From assembly GCA_022759035.1 (NCBI GenBank), contig JAEMQD010000058.1, positions 1 through 56,048 of the forward strand: a stretch of 56,048 nt of DNA, in the 5' to 3' direction. Of this stretch, positions 20,531 to 29,878 are shown piece by piece. A program made the translations under genes and the position numbers. How positions within the stretch are numbered: the first letter of the stretch is position 1; every line of letters starts with the position of its first letter. Below the pieces are notes generated by a model. That model was given only the letters and a program-made list of their open reading frames with translations. It was not told the origin of the DNA and did no database searches. Source of the stretch: Thiotrichales bacterium. Lineage in GTDB: Bacteria; Pseudomonadota; Gammaproteobacteria; Thiomicrospirales; Thiomicrospiraceae.

Positions 20531-20555
20531 AAAACCCCGTTTAACGGGGTTTTTT
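20531..20555 (+). terminator. Terminator hairpin in the rimP operon leader (possible attenuator)
   Basis: The stem AAAACCCCGT/ACGGGGTTTT with a TTA loop is followed by more T residues. It would terminate read-through from ctpA-yajL, but it also lies immediately downstream of the rimP promoter and so could act on that transcript too. In E. coli the leader of the same operon contains terminators whose read-through links nusA expression to NusA activity. Confidence 0.8.
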
Positions 20556-20574
20556 CATTTATCTGGAGAAGTAA

Positions 20575-21039
20575 GTGACTTTATTGGAAAAGCTCGAACA
20601 CATGTTGCGTCCCGTTGTGACTGGATTGCAGTACGATTTGTGGGGGATTGAGTTTGCGCGCCACGCGCATTCAGCGACATTGCGAATTTATATTGATAAA
20701 GCGAATGGCGTTACTGTTGATGATTGCGCGCGCGTTTCGCGTCAAGTCAGTGCAGTTATGGATGTTGAAGATCCCATCGATGTTGCTTATCGTTTAGAAA
20801 TTTCTTCGCCAGGACTAGAGCGTACATTCTTTTATTATGAGCAACTTGCTCACTATGTTGGACAAGAAATTCGCGTTAGAACACATACGCAAGGTAAAGG
20901 GAAAAAACGAAATTTTACCGGCGTATTGCGTGGTTGCGAAAATGGGCAGTTGTCGCTGCAAGATGAAGCAGGACAATTGATAGATTTTTTATGGAGTGAA
21001 GTCGATAAGGCTTCACTTATTGTTCGATTTGATGATTGA
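20575..21039 (+). CDS. rimP: Ribosome maturation factor RimP
   Basis: RimP binds the pre-30S subunit and aids S12/S5 assembly. The 154-residue product shows DLWGIEFARHAHSATLRIYID, the signature DDCARVSRQVSAVMDVEDPI and YRLEISSPGLERTF. It starts at GTG 20575 with GGAGA upstream. It begins the rimP-nusA-infB-rbfA-truB operon; 11 bp separate it from nusA. Confidence 0.96.
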   Translation: MTLLEKLEHMLRPVVTGLQYDLWGIEFARHAHSATLRIYIDKANGVTVDDCARVSRQVSAVMDVEDPIDVAYRLEISSPGLERTFFYYEQLAHYVGQEIRVRTHTQGKGKKRNFTGVLRGCENGQLSLQDEAGQLIDFLWSEVDKASLIVRFDD

Positions 21040-21050
21040 GGACGTATAAC

Positions 21051-22535
21051 GTGAGCAAGGAAGTTTTGCTAGTTGTTGAAGGTATTGCTAACGAAAAGCG
21101 TGTACCAAAAGAAGCTATTTTTCAAGCAATTGAAGAGGCATTGGCAATGGCAACTCGTAAGCGTCATGACGATGCTTGTGAAGTACGCGTTGCGATCGAT
21201 CGTAAAACAGGAGAGTACGATACTTTCCGTCGCTGGGAAGTAGTGGCGACAGAAGAAGAGATGATTGATGGCTCTATCCAAATGTCATTAGATGCCGCGC
21301 GCCAAATGGATGCTAACGCACAGGTTGGTGGTTGGGTAGAACAGCCGATGGAATCAATTGAGTTTGGTCGTATTGGTGCACAAACAGCTAAGCAGGTTAT
21401 TCTGCAAAAATTGCGCGAAGTTGAACGCGCTAAAGTAGTGGAAGAATATAGCGCGCGCCAAGGCAAGCTGATTACGGGCGTTGTCAAGCGCATCGATAAG
21501 GGCATGGTATTCCTTGATTTAGGTGAAAACGTTGAAGCTGTTGTGATGAAACAGGACCAGTTGCCAAGTGACAACTTCCGTATGGGCGAACGTGTGCGTG
21601 GTTTATTGCGTGAAGTGAAATTTATGCCACGCGGTCCTCAGTTGTTTGTTTCTCGTACTACGCCTGAAATGTTAATTGAACTGTTCAAAATTGAAGTCCC
21701 AGAAGTTGGCGACGAGATGATTGACATTATGGGTGCAGCACGTGATCCAGGTGTTCGTGCAAAAGTAGCTGTTCGTGCTAACGATAAACGTATTGATCCG
21801 ATCGGTGCTTGCATTGGCATGCGTGGTGCGCGCGTTCAAGCAATTACCAATGAGTTGGGCGGTGAGCGTATAGACGTTGTGTTATGGAATGACGACCCAG
21901 TACAGTGCGTAATTAATGCCATGGCACCCGCAGAGATTGTCAAAATCTCTATGGATGAAGACATGCACAGTATGGATTTAGCTGTACCTGATGATGGTCT
22001 TGCTAAAGCGATCGGTATTCGTGGTCAAAACGTTCGTCTTGCTAGTGAATTAACTGGCTGGGAATTGAACGTTATGACGCAAACAGAAATGGAAGCAAAA
22101 GCTTATGCTGAGTCATCAACGCAAATTCAATTATTTGTTAATGCGCTTGGTGTTGATGATGATTTAGCACAAGTTCTTGTTGCAGAAGGCTTTACGAGCA
22201 TCGAAGAAGTGGCTTATGTACCACTTGCTGAAATGTTGGAAATTGATGGCTTTGATGAAGCGTTGGTTAATGTATTGCGTGAGCGTGCTAAAGACTATTT
22301 GTTAACAAAAGCGATTGAGTTGGAAGAGCGTAAAGAAAGCCTACGTCCAGAAGCTGATTTGTTGGCATTAGACGGCATGACAGAAGAAATGGCACTAACC
22401 CTAGCTGAAAACGGCGTAAATACGCAAGAGTTGTTAGCAGAGTTAGGCGTAGATGAATTATTAGAATTGATAGCAATGCCGGAAAGCAAAGCATCTGCTT
22501 TAATTATGGCGGCGCGTGCGCCTTGGTTTGCTTGA
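21051..22535 (+). CDS. nusA: Transcription termination/antitermination factor NusA
   Basis: NusA binds RNA polymerase and modulates pausing, intrinsic termination and antitermination. The 494-residue product has the N-terminal polymerase-binding domain, an S1 domain (GKLITGVVKRIDKGMVFLDL), two KH domains (IGACIGMRGARVQAI and AIGIRGQNVRLASELTGW) and the two C-terminal acidic repeats found in gammaproteobacterial NusA. GTG 21051 is chosen for its GAGGA site and its match to E. coli NusA; a TTG 15 nt earlier would overlap rimP. Confidence 0.97.
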   Translation: MSKEVLLVVEGIANEKRVPKEAIFQAIEEALAMATRKRHDDACEVRVAIDRKTGEYDTFRRWEVVATEEEMIDGSIQMSLDAARQMDANAQVGGWVEQPMESIEFGRIGAQTAKQVILQKLREVERAKVVEEYSARQGKLITGVVKRIDKGMVFLDLGENVEAVVMKQDQLPSDNFRMGERVRGLLREVKFMPRGPQLFVSRTTPEMLIELFKIEVPEVGDEMIDIMGAARDPGVRAKVAVRANDKRIDPIGACIGMRGARVQAITNELGGERIDVVLWNDDPVQCVINAMAPAEIVKISMDEDMHSMDLAVPDDGLAKAIGIRGQNVRLASELTGWELNVMTQTEMEAKAYAESSTQIQLFVNALGVDDDLAQVLVAEGFTSIEEVAYVPLAEMLEIDGFDEALVNVLRERAKDYLLTKAIELEERKESLRPEADLLALDGMTEEMALTLAENGVNTQELLAELGVDELLELIAMPESKASALIMAARAPWFA

Positions 22536-22556
22536 GAAGAATAAGGAGGTCATGAT

Positions 22557-25043
22557 ATGGCCGATATGACAGTTGCACAGTTTGCAAAAAGTATGAATCG
22601 TGCGGTTGAGCAGCTTATAGAACAGTTTTCTGCAGCGGGTGTAGGAACGAAGCGCGCAACTGATATTGTTTCAGAAGAAGAAAAAAAACAATTATTGACT
22701 TATTTACAACGTAAGCATGGACAAGCAGAAGAAACAACGCCCAGTAAGGTAACCTTAACGCGTAAAACCGTGCAGACGGTCAGTGTTTCGCCTAGTTCTG
22801 GTCACCGTGGTGCGCGCACCGTTGACGTTGAGGTGCGTAAAAAGCGTACATACGTTAAACGCGATGGTGATGCCGCAGCAGAAGTGCTAAGCACACCAGC
22901 ACCACAAATGGCGTCTAAACCAGTTGTTGAAATGGAACAGGTAGAAGTTGTACCGACTGTTGAAACAAAAGAAAAAATTGCAGATGTTACGCCCGTTGTT
23001 GACGTTCCAGAAGCTCCGGTGATGACACCTGAAGCAGTAGCAGAGCCAGAAGTTGTTGTGCATCATAAAAAGCCATTTGTTGAAGTGCCCAGCGTTGCTG
23101 AAGCCATTGAGCCAGTAGACAAAAAGAAAATGGTTAAACATGGCGCACACAAAGCCGGCAACAAGCCTTCGCCAAAAGAAAATCAAAACGAAGACCGTTT
23201 TAGCCGTGGCGCTAAAAAAGCACCACACAAAGGCAATAAAAAGCAACAAGAAGATAATCAGCATGGCTTTAAAAAGCCTGCAGCACCAATTGTTCGTGAA
23301 GTTGCCATTGGTGAAACCATTACCGTAGCAGAACTCGCTGACAAAATGTCGGTTAAGGCTTCTGAAGTCATTAAATTTATGATGGTTAGCCTAGGCACAA
23401 TGGTGACCATTAACCAAACGCTAGACCAAGAAACAGCGGTATTGGTTGTTGAAGAAATGGGACATACGGCTAAAGTTATTAACGAAAACGCCTTGGAAGA
23501 AGCACTATTAGCAAGCGCTTCTGAAGGTCAGTTGGTAACGCGCTCGCCAGTAGTTACTATTATGGGTCACGTCGACCATGGTAAAACATCATTACTCGAT
23601 GCGATTCGTCGTGCTAAAGTGGCGCATGGTGAAGCGGGCGGTATTACACAGCATATCGGTGCTTATCATGTAGAAACAGAACGTGGTGGCATTACCTTTA
23701 TTGATACACCTGGTCACCAAGCCTTTACTGCTATGCGTGCCCGTGGTGCAAAAGTAACAGACATCGTTGTCCTTGTTGTTGCTGCTGACGATGGTGTGAT
23801 GCCACAAACTGTTGAAGCTATTCAGCATGCTAAAGCAGCTGGTGTTGCGATTGTTGTTGCTGTGAATAAAATCGATAAACCTGAAGCTAACCCAGAACGC
23901 GTAATGCAAGAGCTGTCTGGTTATGAAGTGGTTGCAGAAGAATGGGGTGGCGATGTTCAATTCATTCAAGTTTCCGCTAAGCTTGGCCAAAACTTAGATG
24001 GTTTATTAGATGCAATTCTTATTCAATCTGAAGTATTAGAATTGCAAGCGGTTAAAGATGCACCAGCCCATGGCTCTGTGTTGGAATCACGTTTGGATAA
24101 AGGACGTGGTCCTGTTGCGACTGTGCTTGTTCAGCAAGGTACCTTGCGTAAAGGTGACATTGTTGTTTGTGGTATGGAGTACGGTCGTGTTCGTGCCTTA
24201 GTGAACGAAAATGGTCGTCCTATGGATGAAGCTGGCCCAGGTATTCCAGCGGAAGTACTAGGTTTGTCAGGCGTTCCTAATGCGGGTGACGAGTTGTCTG
24301 TTGTGCCTGACGAGCGTAAAGCACGTGAAGTAGCAATGTTCCGTCAAACGCGTGCCAAATCATTGCGTGAGGCAGCACAGCAGAAATCTAAGTTGGAAGA
24401 TATGTTTAAAGGCATGACCGAAGGGGATATTAAAATTGTTAATATCGTCCTTAAAGGTGATGTTCAAGGCTCGATAGAAGCCTTAACCGGTTCGCTTGAG
24501 AAGTTGTCGACTGATGAAGTGCGCGTAAAAATTATTTATGCTGCGGTCGGTGCTATTACCGAAACAGACGTAGATTTGGCGATTTCGTCTAATGCCATTA
24601 TGTTTGGTTTTAACGTGCGTGCCGATGCAGGTGCGAAACGCCGTATCGAACAAGAAGGCTATGAAGTGCACTACCATAGTATTATTTACGAGGTAGTGGA
24701 TGAAGTTCGTAACGCGATGTTGGGTCGATTAGAGCCAGAATTTAAAGAACAAATTATTGGTATTGCCGAAGTGCGCGATGTATTCCGTTCGCCGAAATTT
24801 GGTGCGATTGCTGGTTGTATGGTGACAGAAGGCTTGATTAAGCGTAGTAACCCAATTCGTGTATTGCGTGATAACGTTGTTATTTATGAAGGCGAATTAG
24901 AGTCATTACGTCGTTTCAAAGACGATGCAGCAGAAGTGCGTCAAGGCTTTGAATGTGGTATTGGCGTTAAAAACTATAACGACGTTAAACCAGGCGATCA
25001 AATTGAAGTTTACGAGCGAGTTCAAGTTAAACGTACACTATAA
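22557..25043 (+). CDS. infB: Translation initiation factor IF-2
   Basis: A GTPase that brings fMet-tRNA to the 30S subunit. The 828-residue protein has an IF2_N motif at the N-terminus, a long charged low-complexity linker (about 60-250), a second IF2_N region, then the G domain: G1 [14 protein letters not shown]3 DTPGHQAF, G4 NKIDKP. Domains II to IV follow. A perfect AAGGAGG lies 7 nt before ATG 22557. Position between nusA and rbfA is universal in this phylum. No obvious internal start for a short IF2 isoform was verified. Confidence 0.98.
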   Translation: MADMTVAQFAKSMNRAVEQLIEQFSAAGVGTKRATDIVSEEEKKQLLTYLQRKHGQAEETTPSKVTLTRKTVQTVSVSPSSGHRGARTVDVEVRKKRTYVKRDGDAAAEVLSTPAPQMASKPVVEMEQVEVVPTVETKEKIADVTPVVDVPEAPVMTPEAVAEPEVVVHHKKPFVEVPSVAEAIEPVDKKKMVKHGAHKAGNKPSPKENQNEDRFSRGAKKAPHKGNKKQQEDNQHGFKKPAAPIVREVAIGETITVAELADKMSVKASEVIKFMMVSLGTMVTINQTLDQETAVLVVEEMGHTAKVINENALEEALLASASEGQLVTRSPVVTIMGHVDHGKTSLLDAIRRAKVAHGEAGGITQHIGAYHVETERGGITFIDTPGHQAFTAMRARGAKVTDIVVLVVAADDGVMPQTVEAIQHAKAAGVAIVVAVNKIDKPEANPERVMQELSGYEVVAEEWGGDVQFIQVSAKLGQNLDGLLDAILIQSEVLELQAVKDAPAHGSVLESRLDKGRGPVATVLVQQGTLRKGDIVVCGMEYGRVRALVNENGRPMDEAGPGIPAEVLGLSGVPNAGDELSVVPDERKAREVAMFRQTRAKSLREAAQQKSKLEDMFKGMTEGDIKIVNIVLKGDVQGSIEALTGSLEKLSTDEVRVKIIYAAVGAITETDVDLAISSNAIMFGFNVRADAGAKRRIEQEGYEVHYHSIIYEVVDEVRNAMLGRLEPEFKEQIIGIAEVRDVFRSPKFGAIAGCMVTEGLIKRSNPIRVLRDNVVIYEGELESLRRFKDDAAEVRQGFECGIGVKNYNDVKPGDQIEVYERVQVKRTL

Positions 25044-25165
25044 GTGATCGTTTGTTGAATTGACATGCTTAACAGGTCGGGGGTGATAGCCATTGTTATC
25101 GTAAGATGATATTTGTGCTCTCGCCCCCTTCTTTATCGTGATTAACAGAGAGAAATAAATCGGCT
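25044..25165 (+). other. infB-rbfA spacer with possible weak hairpin
   Basis: A 122-bp gap inside the operon. GGGGG (25079-25083) can pair with CCCCC (25124-25128), enclosing about 40 nt with a small internal GATA/TATC stem; CTTCTTT follows. This may be an RNA processing site or weak terminator, but the loop is long and the evidence is thin. Confidence 0.3.
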
Positions 25166-25564
25166 ATGGCTAAAGAGTTTTCGCGAGCACGACGCATTGA
25201 ACAACAAATTTTGCGAGAGTTGGCGCAGTTGCTGCGTTTTGAATGTAAGGACCAACGTTTGGCGTGGGTAACGCCAGTAGACGTTCGTTTATCTTCGGAC
25301 TTATCTGTTGCGAGTATTTATGTTGGTATTTTGGGTAAAAATGCTGACGAAGCAGCAGAGATAATGAAAGTCTTGAATCAGGCTGCGGGCTATTTTCGTA
25401 CAGAAATTGGTAAACGTATGATGCTTAGAATTACGCCACAGTTACGTTTTTTCTTTGACAGTGTTGAAGAAGAAGCGCAAAAGGTTGATGCGCTACTAAG
25501 AAAAGCGGCAGTTATTTCTAGTGAAATGCCAGCAGATGTAGCGTCTGAAACAGATAAAGGCTAA
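25166..25564 (+). CDS. rbfA: 30S ribosome-binding factor RbfA
   Basis: A cold-shock ribosome assembly factor with a KH-type fold that acts on the 5' end of 16S rRNA. The 132-residue product shows RARRIEQQILRELAQLL near its start, the DLSVASIYVGILG strand, and RTEIGKRMMLRITPQLRFFFD. ATG 25166 follows AGAGAGAAATAAATCGGCT-type sequence. It lies 9 bp before truB. Confidence 0.95.
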   Translation: MAKEFSRARRIEQQILRELAQLLRFECKDQRLAWVTPVDVRLSSDLSVASIYVGILGKNADEAAEIMKVLNQAAGYFRTEIGKRMMLRITPQLRFFFDSVEEEAQKVDALLRKAAVISSEMPADVASETDKG

Positions 25565-25573
25565 ATATTACGC

Positions 25574-26482
25574 ATGGCAGAAGTGAATGGCATTCTATTG
25601 CTAGATAAGCCAGCGGGTATTACCTCTAACGGCGCTTTGCAAAAAGCACGCTATATGTTGAACGCAAGCAAAGCTGGGCATAGTGGCACGCTGGATCCGA
25701 TGGCGACGGGCTTGTTACCAATAGGATTTGGACAGGGTACAAAAGCCCTTCCTTATTTGTTAGATGCCCATAAGCGTTATGTTGCTACCATTCAATTAGG
25801 TCAAACGACGACGACGGGCGATGCCGAAGGTGATTTGTTACAACAACAAACTGTGCCTAAGTTGACGGCCTCGTTAATTGAATCGGTTTTATCACGCTTT
25901 CGTGGCGCTTATGCGCAAACGCCACCTATGTACTCTGCCTTAAAACAACAAGGGCAACCCTTGTATAAGCTGGCGAGAGAAGGGATTACTGTTGCGCGTG
26001 AAGCCAGGGGAATTCATTTCTATCTTATTGAATTGCTCGCATTTACCGATGATCAAATTTCCATTCAGGTTTGGTGTTCTAAGGGAACTTATATTCGTGT
26101 GTTGGGAGAAGATATTGGTACAGCCTTAGGGTGTGGTGGACATTTAATTGCACTACGCCGCATTGGTGTTGCAGGGTTTGATCCTTTAGAAGATATGCAT
26201 GCAACGACTAAAGACTGGTGTGCTTGGCAACATGTTTTAGACAAAAGCTTACAGTCGTATTTATTGCCTATAGATCGTGCCTTAATGCATTTTGAAGCGA
26301 TTAGCTTGCCGATGCCGCTCATTAATCGGCTTGCACAAGGACAAAAAATTTCTGCGCAAGACCTTGGTTATCCGCTAACAAGTTCAGCCCCGATGCGCTG
26401 TTATGATCAAGACGGCAAATTTTATGGTTTAGTAAAAGCAACCCCATTTCAAGGCGTCATGTTAGAACGGTGGATGAATTAA
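25574..26482 (+). CDS. truB: tRNA pseudouridine-55 synthase TruB
   Basis: TruB makes pseudouridine 55 in the T-loop of tRNAs. The catalytic Asp is in AGHSGTLDPMATGLLPIG. Further motifs are KRYVATIQLGQTTTTGDAEG, TPPMYSALKQQGQPLYKLAREG and SKGTYIRVLGEDIG. The 302-residue length includes a short C-terminal PUA-like tail. ATG 25574 follows rbfA closely. It is the last gene of the rimP operon here. Confidence 0.96.
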   Translation: MAEVNGILLLDKPAGITSNGALQKARYMLNASKAGHSGTLDPMATGLLPIGFGQGTKALPYLLDAHKRYVATIQLGQTTTTGDAEGDLLQQQTVPKLTASLIESVLSRFRGAYAQTPPMYSALKQQGQPLYKLAREGITVAREARGIHFYLIELLAFTDDQISIQVWCSKGTYIRVLGEDIGTALGCGGHLIALRRIGVAGFDPLEDMHATTKDWCAWQHVLDKSLQSYLLPIDRALMHFEAISLPMPLINRLAQGQKISAQDLGYPLTSSAPMRCYDQDGKFYGLVKATPFQGVMLERWMN

Positions 26483-26493
26483 ACTGTTTTTGA

Positions 26494-26522
26494 TTGTCTT
26501 TATGGTTAGCTTTTGCTATCTT
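26494..26522 (+). promoter_or_regulatory. Promoter of the cyclic-nucleotide-binding protein gene
   Basis: A -35-like TTGTCT (26494-26499) and -10 TATCTT (26517-26522) have a 17-bp spacer, 33 bp before the start codon. It suggests separate expression from truB. Both boxes match consensus only partly. Confidence 0.5.
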
Positions 26523-26555
26523 AAAACAATGTAATGTATAGAAGCGAGATAGCGC

Positions 26556-27047
26556 ATGATGAATATGACCACTGAAGAAATGATTGCTTATTTTCGTAAG
26601 AATCTAATTTGTGAAACATTAACGCGTCAAGAAGTAGCTACCTTGCGAGAGTATTTGCAGGATGTTACCTTTAAGAAAGATCAAGTGATTGCTGAAATTG
26701 GTGAAGTGGGTGATGCCCTTTATTTCGTGGTTTCAGGAAAGTCAGCGATTTATCGTGAAGAAGAAGGTTCTGAAATTAAAGTTGCCAGTATGAAAGAAGG
26801 TACTTTGGTGGGTGAGATGTCTTTCTTCGATCGTAAGCCGCGTAATGTACGCATAAAAGCAGATTCAAAAAGTGTGCAAATGTTGGTGTTAACGCGCGCC
26901 ATGTACCAACGCTTAAAAATAGAGCATCCAATTATTGCTGTAAACTTATTGGAAAATGCGATTGTCAGTTTGGACTATTTAATTCGCCATATGGGCGAAG
27001 ACATCGCCAATCTCAATCATTATTTCTATGGCAATGGTCGGCACTAA
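26556..27047 (+). CDS. Stand-alone cyclic nucleotide-binding domain protein
   Basis: A 163-residue protein with a single Crp-type cNMP-binding beta-roll (about 20-140) and no DNA-binding domain. The phosphate-binding cassette is clear: GEMSFFDRKPRNVRIKA, with the Glu and the Arg that contact ribose and phosphate. LYFVVSGKSAIYREEEGSEI is the preceding hairpin. A C-terminal helix with LIRHMGEDIANLNHYF replaces the winged helix. It lies alone between truB and rpsO, which are usually adjacent. It may act as a protein-protein regulator responding to a nucleotide, but the ligand and partner are unknown. Confidence 0.85.
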   Translation: MMNMTTEEMIAYFRKNLICETLTRQEVATLREYLQDVTFKKDQVIAEIGEVGDALYFVVSGKSAIYREEEGSEIKVASMKEGTLVGEMSFFDRKPRNVRIKADSKSVQMLVLTRAMYQRLKIEHPIIAVNLLENAIVSLDYLIRHMGEDIANLNHYFYGNGRH

Positions 27048-27088
27048 CCCTATTGCACAGTCATTTGGTGTTGCGGTAAATAGATGTA

Positions 27089-27117
27089 TTGGCTTGTTTG
27101 CTGAATTAAGTTATAAT
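27089..27117 (+). promoter_or_regulatory. Promoter of rpsO
   Basis: TTGGCT (27089-27094), 17-bp spacer and TATAAT (27112-27117). Transcription would start near 27124, at the 5' edge of the leader pseudoknot. Confidence 0.75.
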
Positions 27118-27120
27118 AGT

Positions 27121-27173
27121 AAATTCCCTGCTATCGGTTGCGGGGAAATTTGTTAAAAAACCGATCCTAGGAG
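27121..27173 (+). promoter_or_regulatory. Putative S15 autoregulatory pseudoknot in the rpsO leader
   Basis: Stem 1 pairs AAATTCCCTG (27121-27130) with CGGGGAAATTT (27141-27151), with one bulged A. Its loop contains ATCGGTT (27133-27139), perfectly complementary to AACCGAT (27159-27165), which would form stem 2 and an H-type pseudoknot. The Shine-Dalgarno AGGAG (27169-27173) begins four bases later. In E. coli, S15 represses its own mRNA by stabilising a pseudoknot at the same place, so this is a likely operator. The first bases of stem 1 could be trimmed if transcription starts at about 27124. Confidence 0.7.
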
Positions 27174-27180
27174 TTTTATT

Positions 27181-27450
27181 ATGTCTTTATCTAAAGAACA
27201 AACTGCAGCGATTATTGCCGAATACGGCACCGTTGCAAACGATACTGGTTCACCTGAAGTGCAAGTTGCTTTAATGACAACGCGTATTGTTCAGTTAACT
27301 GAACACTTCAAAGAACACAAAAAAGATCACCATTCACGTCGTGGTCTGTTGCGTTTAGTTAGCCAACGTCGTAAGCTATTAGACTATCTGAATCGTAAAG
27401 ATCATGAACGTTATAAAGCTTTAATTGCTCGTTTAGGCCTGCGTAAGTAA
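27181..27450 (+). CDS. rpsO: 30S ribosomal protein S15
   Basis: A primary 16S rRNA-binding protein of the 30S platform, 89 residues as usual. Diagnostic are [47 protein letters not shown] and the C-terminal [13 protein letters not shown]. It is preceded by its own promoter and a leader pseudoknot, and followed by a terminator before pnp. This gene pair is conserved. Confidence 0.98.
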   Translation: MSLSKEQTAAIIAEYGTVANDTGSPEVQVALMTTRIVQLTEHFKEHKKDHHSRRGLLRLVSQRRKLLDYLNRKDHERYKALIARLGLRK

Positions 27451-27460
27451 TTGTTACGCC

Positions 27461-27498
27461 AAAAAGAAGCCTGTCAGCGATGATGGGCTTTTTTTTAC
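27461..27498 (+). terminator. Intrinsic terminator between rpsO and pnp
   Basis: An interrupted stem AAGCC-TG-TCA / TGA-TG-GGCTT with GCGA loop is followed by TTTTTTTT. It corresponds in position to the rpsO terminator of E. coli, which lets only part of transcription reach pnp. Confidence 0.8.
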
Positions 27499-27531
27499 CC
27501 CGAATTTTCGTTAATGCAAAAGGCAAATCCT

Positions 27532-29643
27532 GTGTTTAATAAAAAAAGTATCTCTTTTCCCTATGGTCAACATACCGTTACACTTGAAACAGGTGAAATA
27601 GCCCGTCAGGCAGATGGCGCTGTTATGGTTAAAATGGGGGATACGCAGCTATTAGTAACGGTCGTTGCAGCTAAGAAAGCGAAAGCAGGGCAAGATTTCT
27701 TCCCGTTAAGCGTACATTATCAAGAAAAGGCCTTTGCAGCAGGTAAGATTCCTGGTGGTTATGGTAAGCGCGAAGGTAAGCCTTCCGACGCTGAAACGCT
27801 GATTTCTCGCTTAATTGACCGTCCGTTACGCCCGTTATTTCCAGAAAGCTTCTTTAACGAAGTACAAATTATTGCAACCTTGCTTTCTTTAGACCCTGAA
27901 ATTCAGGCAGATATTCCAGCAATGCTTGGTGCTTCTGCGGCATTAGCACTTTCTGGCGTGCCGTTTAATGGTCCTATTGGTGGTGCACGAGTTGCTTATA
28001 TTGATGGTCAGTATGTATTGAACCCCTTGCGCTCGCAAATGTCAGAAAGCAAGTTAGACTTGGTTGTTGCTGGTACATCGCAAGCGGTGTTAATGGTAGA
28101 GTCTGAAGCGCATGAGTTGACTGAAGAAACGATGCTTGGCGCAGTTGTTTTTGGACACCATCAAATGCAAGCAGCGATTGCTGCTATTAATGCTTTTGCT
28201 GCCGATGCAGGTAAGGCTGCTTGGGATTGGACGCCAGCTGAAGAAAATGTCGCGTTGAAACAAGCATTAGCTACGTTGGTTGAAACGCGTTTGGGTGAAG
28301 CATACCGTATTACTGAAAAGCAAACGCGCTACACAATGGTAGGCGCATTGCGTGACGAAGCTTTAGAAGCCCTAGCAGGCGGTGATGCGCCACAGTTTGA
28401 AGCGCACGATGTTGAAGTGGCTTTCGGTAAAATGGAAGAAAAAATCGTTCGCGGTCGCATTTTAGCTGGTGAGCCACGTATTGATGGTCGTGATACGAAA
28501 ACTATTCGCCCTATTAATGTACAAGTGGGTGTCTTGCCTCGTGTTCACGGTTCTGCTTTGTTTACGCGCGGTGAAACACAAGCTTTAGTGGTCACAACAT
28601 TGGGGACGGAAACCGATGCCAAAATTACCGACGACTTGGCGGTAGGTGCTTTCCGTGACCGTTTTGCGCTACATTACAATTTTCCGCCTTACTCTGTTGG
28701 TGAAACTGGCCGTTTAGGGACACCAGGCCGTCGAGAAATTGGTCATGGTAATTTGGCGCGTCGCGGAGTTTTTCCTGCTGTGCCTTCACAAGAAGTATGG
28801 CCTTATACGATTCGTGTTGTTTCTGAAATTACCGAATCAAATGGTTCTAGTTCAATGGCAACGGTTTGTGGTTCGTCATTAGCGATGATGGATGCTGGTG
28901 TGCCATTAAAGTCGCCTGTTGCGGGTATTGCGATGGGGCTTATTCAGGAAGGTGACCGCTTTGCTGTGCTATCTGACATTTTGGGTGACGAAGACCATTT
29001 AGGTGATATGGACTTCAAAGTGGTAGGTACAGCAGAAGGCGTTACCGCACTGCAAATGGACATTAAAACACTGGGCATTACACCAGAAATTATGGAAGTG
29101 GCGCTGAAACAAGCCAAAGATGGTCGCTTGCATATTATGGGTATTATGAACCAAGTGTTGCCGCATCCGCGTGCAGAGGTTTCTGAATGGGCGCCACGTT
29201 TTACTGTATTCAAAATTAACCCAGACAAAATTCGCGAAGTGATTGGTAAGGGTGGCGCAGTTATTCGCAGCATTACCGAACAAACTGGCACAACAGTCGA
29301 GTTGAGTGATGATGGTACTGTGAAAATTGCCTCAGTAACTAAGGCAGCGGCAGAGGCAGCGCGGAAAATGATTGATGACATTACCGCTGAAATTGAAGTT
29401 GGTAAAACCTACCGTGGTAAGGTGGTAAAACTGGCTGAGTTTGGTGCCTTTGTTAATGTCTTGCCTGGCAAAGATGGCTTGGTTCATATTTCACAAATTG
29501 CACACGAACGCGTGGAAGATGTCAGCAAGTATTTAGCTGAAGGTCAAGAAGTTAATGTTTATGTTATGGAAATTGATAAACAGGGTAAGGTTCGCTTAAC
29601 CATGAAAGACGTTGATCAAACAGCGCCTGCAAAAGCGGATTGA
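27532..29643 (+). CDS. pnp: Polyribonucleotide nucleotidyltransferase (PNPase)
   Basis: A trimeric 3'-5' phosphorolytic exoribonuclease, part of RNA degradosomes. Two RNase PH domains flank an all-helical domain; the first carries [20 protein letters not shown], the second [14 protein letters not shown] and the active-site [14 protein letters not shown]-terminal KH ([17 protein letters not shown]) and S1 ([21 protein letters not shown]) domains follow. I prefer GTG 27532 (703 residues) because AAAAGG lies 7 nt upstream and it aligns with the E. coli start; ATG 27514 lacks a ribosome binding site and would add six residues. Confidence 0.96.
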   Translation: MFNKKSISFPYGQHTVTLETGEIARQADGAVMVKMGDTQLLVTVVAAKKAKAGQDFFPLSVHYQEKAFAAGKIPGGYGKREGKPSDAETLISRLIDRPLRPLFPESFFNEVQIIATLLSLDPEIQADIPAMLGASAALALSGVPFNGPIGGARVAYIDGQYVLNPLRSQMSESKLDLVVAGTSQAVLMVESEAHELTEETMLGAVVFGHHQMQAAIAAINAFAADAGKAAWDWTPAEENVALKQALATLVETRLGEAYRITEKQTRYTMVGALRDEALEALAGGDAPQFEAHDVEVAFGKMEEKIVRGRILAGEPRIDGRDTKTIRPINVQVGVLPRVHGSALFTRGETQALVVTTLGTETDAKITDDLAVGAFRDRFALHYNFPPYSVGETGRLGTPGRREIGHGNLARRGVFPAVPSQEVWPYTIRVVSEITESNGSSSMATVCGSSLAMMDAGVPLKSPVAGIAMGLIQEGDRFAVLSDILGDEDHLGDMDFKVVGTAEGVTALQMDIKTLGITPEIMEVALKQAKDGRLHIMGIMNQVLPHPRAEVSEWAPRFTVFKINPDKIREVIGKGGAVIRSITEQTGTTVELSDDGTVKIASVTKAAAEAARKMIDDITAEIEVGKTYRGKVVKLAEFGAFVNVLPGKDGLVHISQIAHERVEDVSKYLAEGQEVNVYVMEIDKQGKVRLTMKDVDQTAPAKAD

Positions 29644-29660
29644 TGCATTTTTGATAAAGT

Positions 29661-29686
29661 AAGAGCACCGCGAGACGGTGCTTTTT
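29661..29686 (+). terminator. Intrinsic terminator after pnp
   Basis: A 7-bp stem AGCACCG/CGGTGCT with loop CGAGA is followed by TTTTT. The next 190 bp up to leuC contain no convincing gene. Confidence 0.9.
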
Positions 29687-29878
29687 ACTTTATGCTAGTT
29701 TGTTGCTGAATTGGTTTAATCGTTGGTTTTTTATTGCAATAAGCACGCAATTTACGGCGATAATAGACAATTTATTGTTTTGTGTGCGGGATAAAATAAC
29801 ATTGAGTCAACGGATTTATCGTGAAAACGTTATGGGCTTAGTAAGCAAAATGACGATGTGTTGTAAAGAAGGGGTGAG

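Noticed and set aside
22887-23264. 125-codon minus-strand frame rich in Phe, Trp and Cys inside infB
   Set aside because: It is antisense to the Lys/Glu-rich linker of IF-2; odd composition comes from the complementary strand of GAA/AAA/AAG codons.
25079-25128. GGGGG/CCCCC pairing as a terminator between infB and rbfA
   Set aside because: The loop is about 40 nt and the tail is weak; kept only as a low-confidence structure note.
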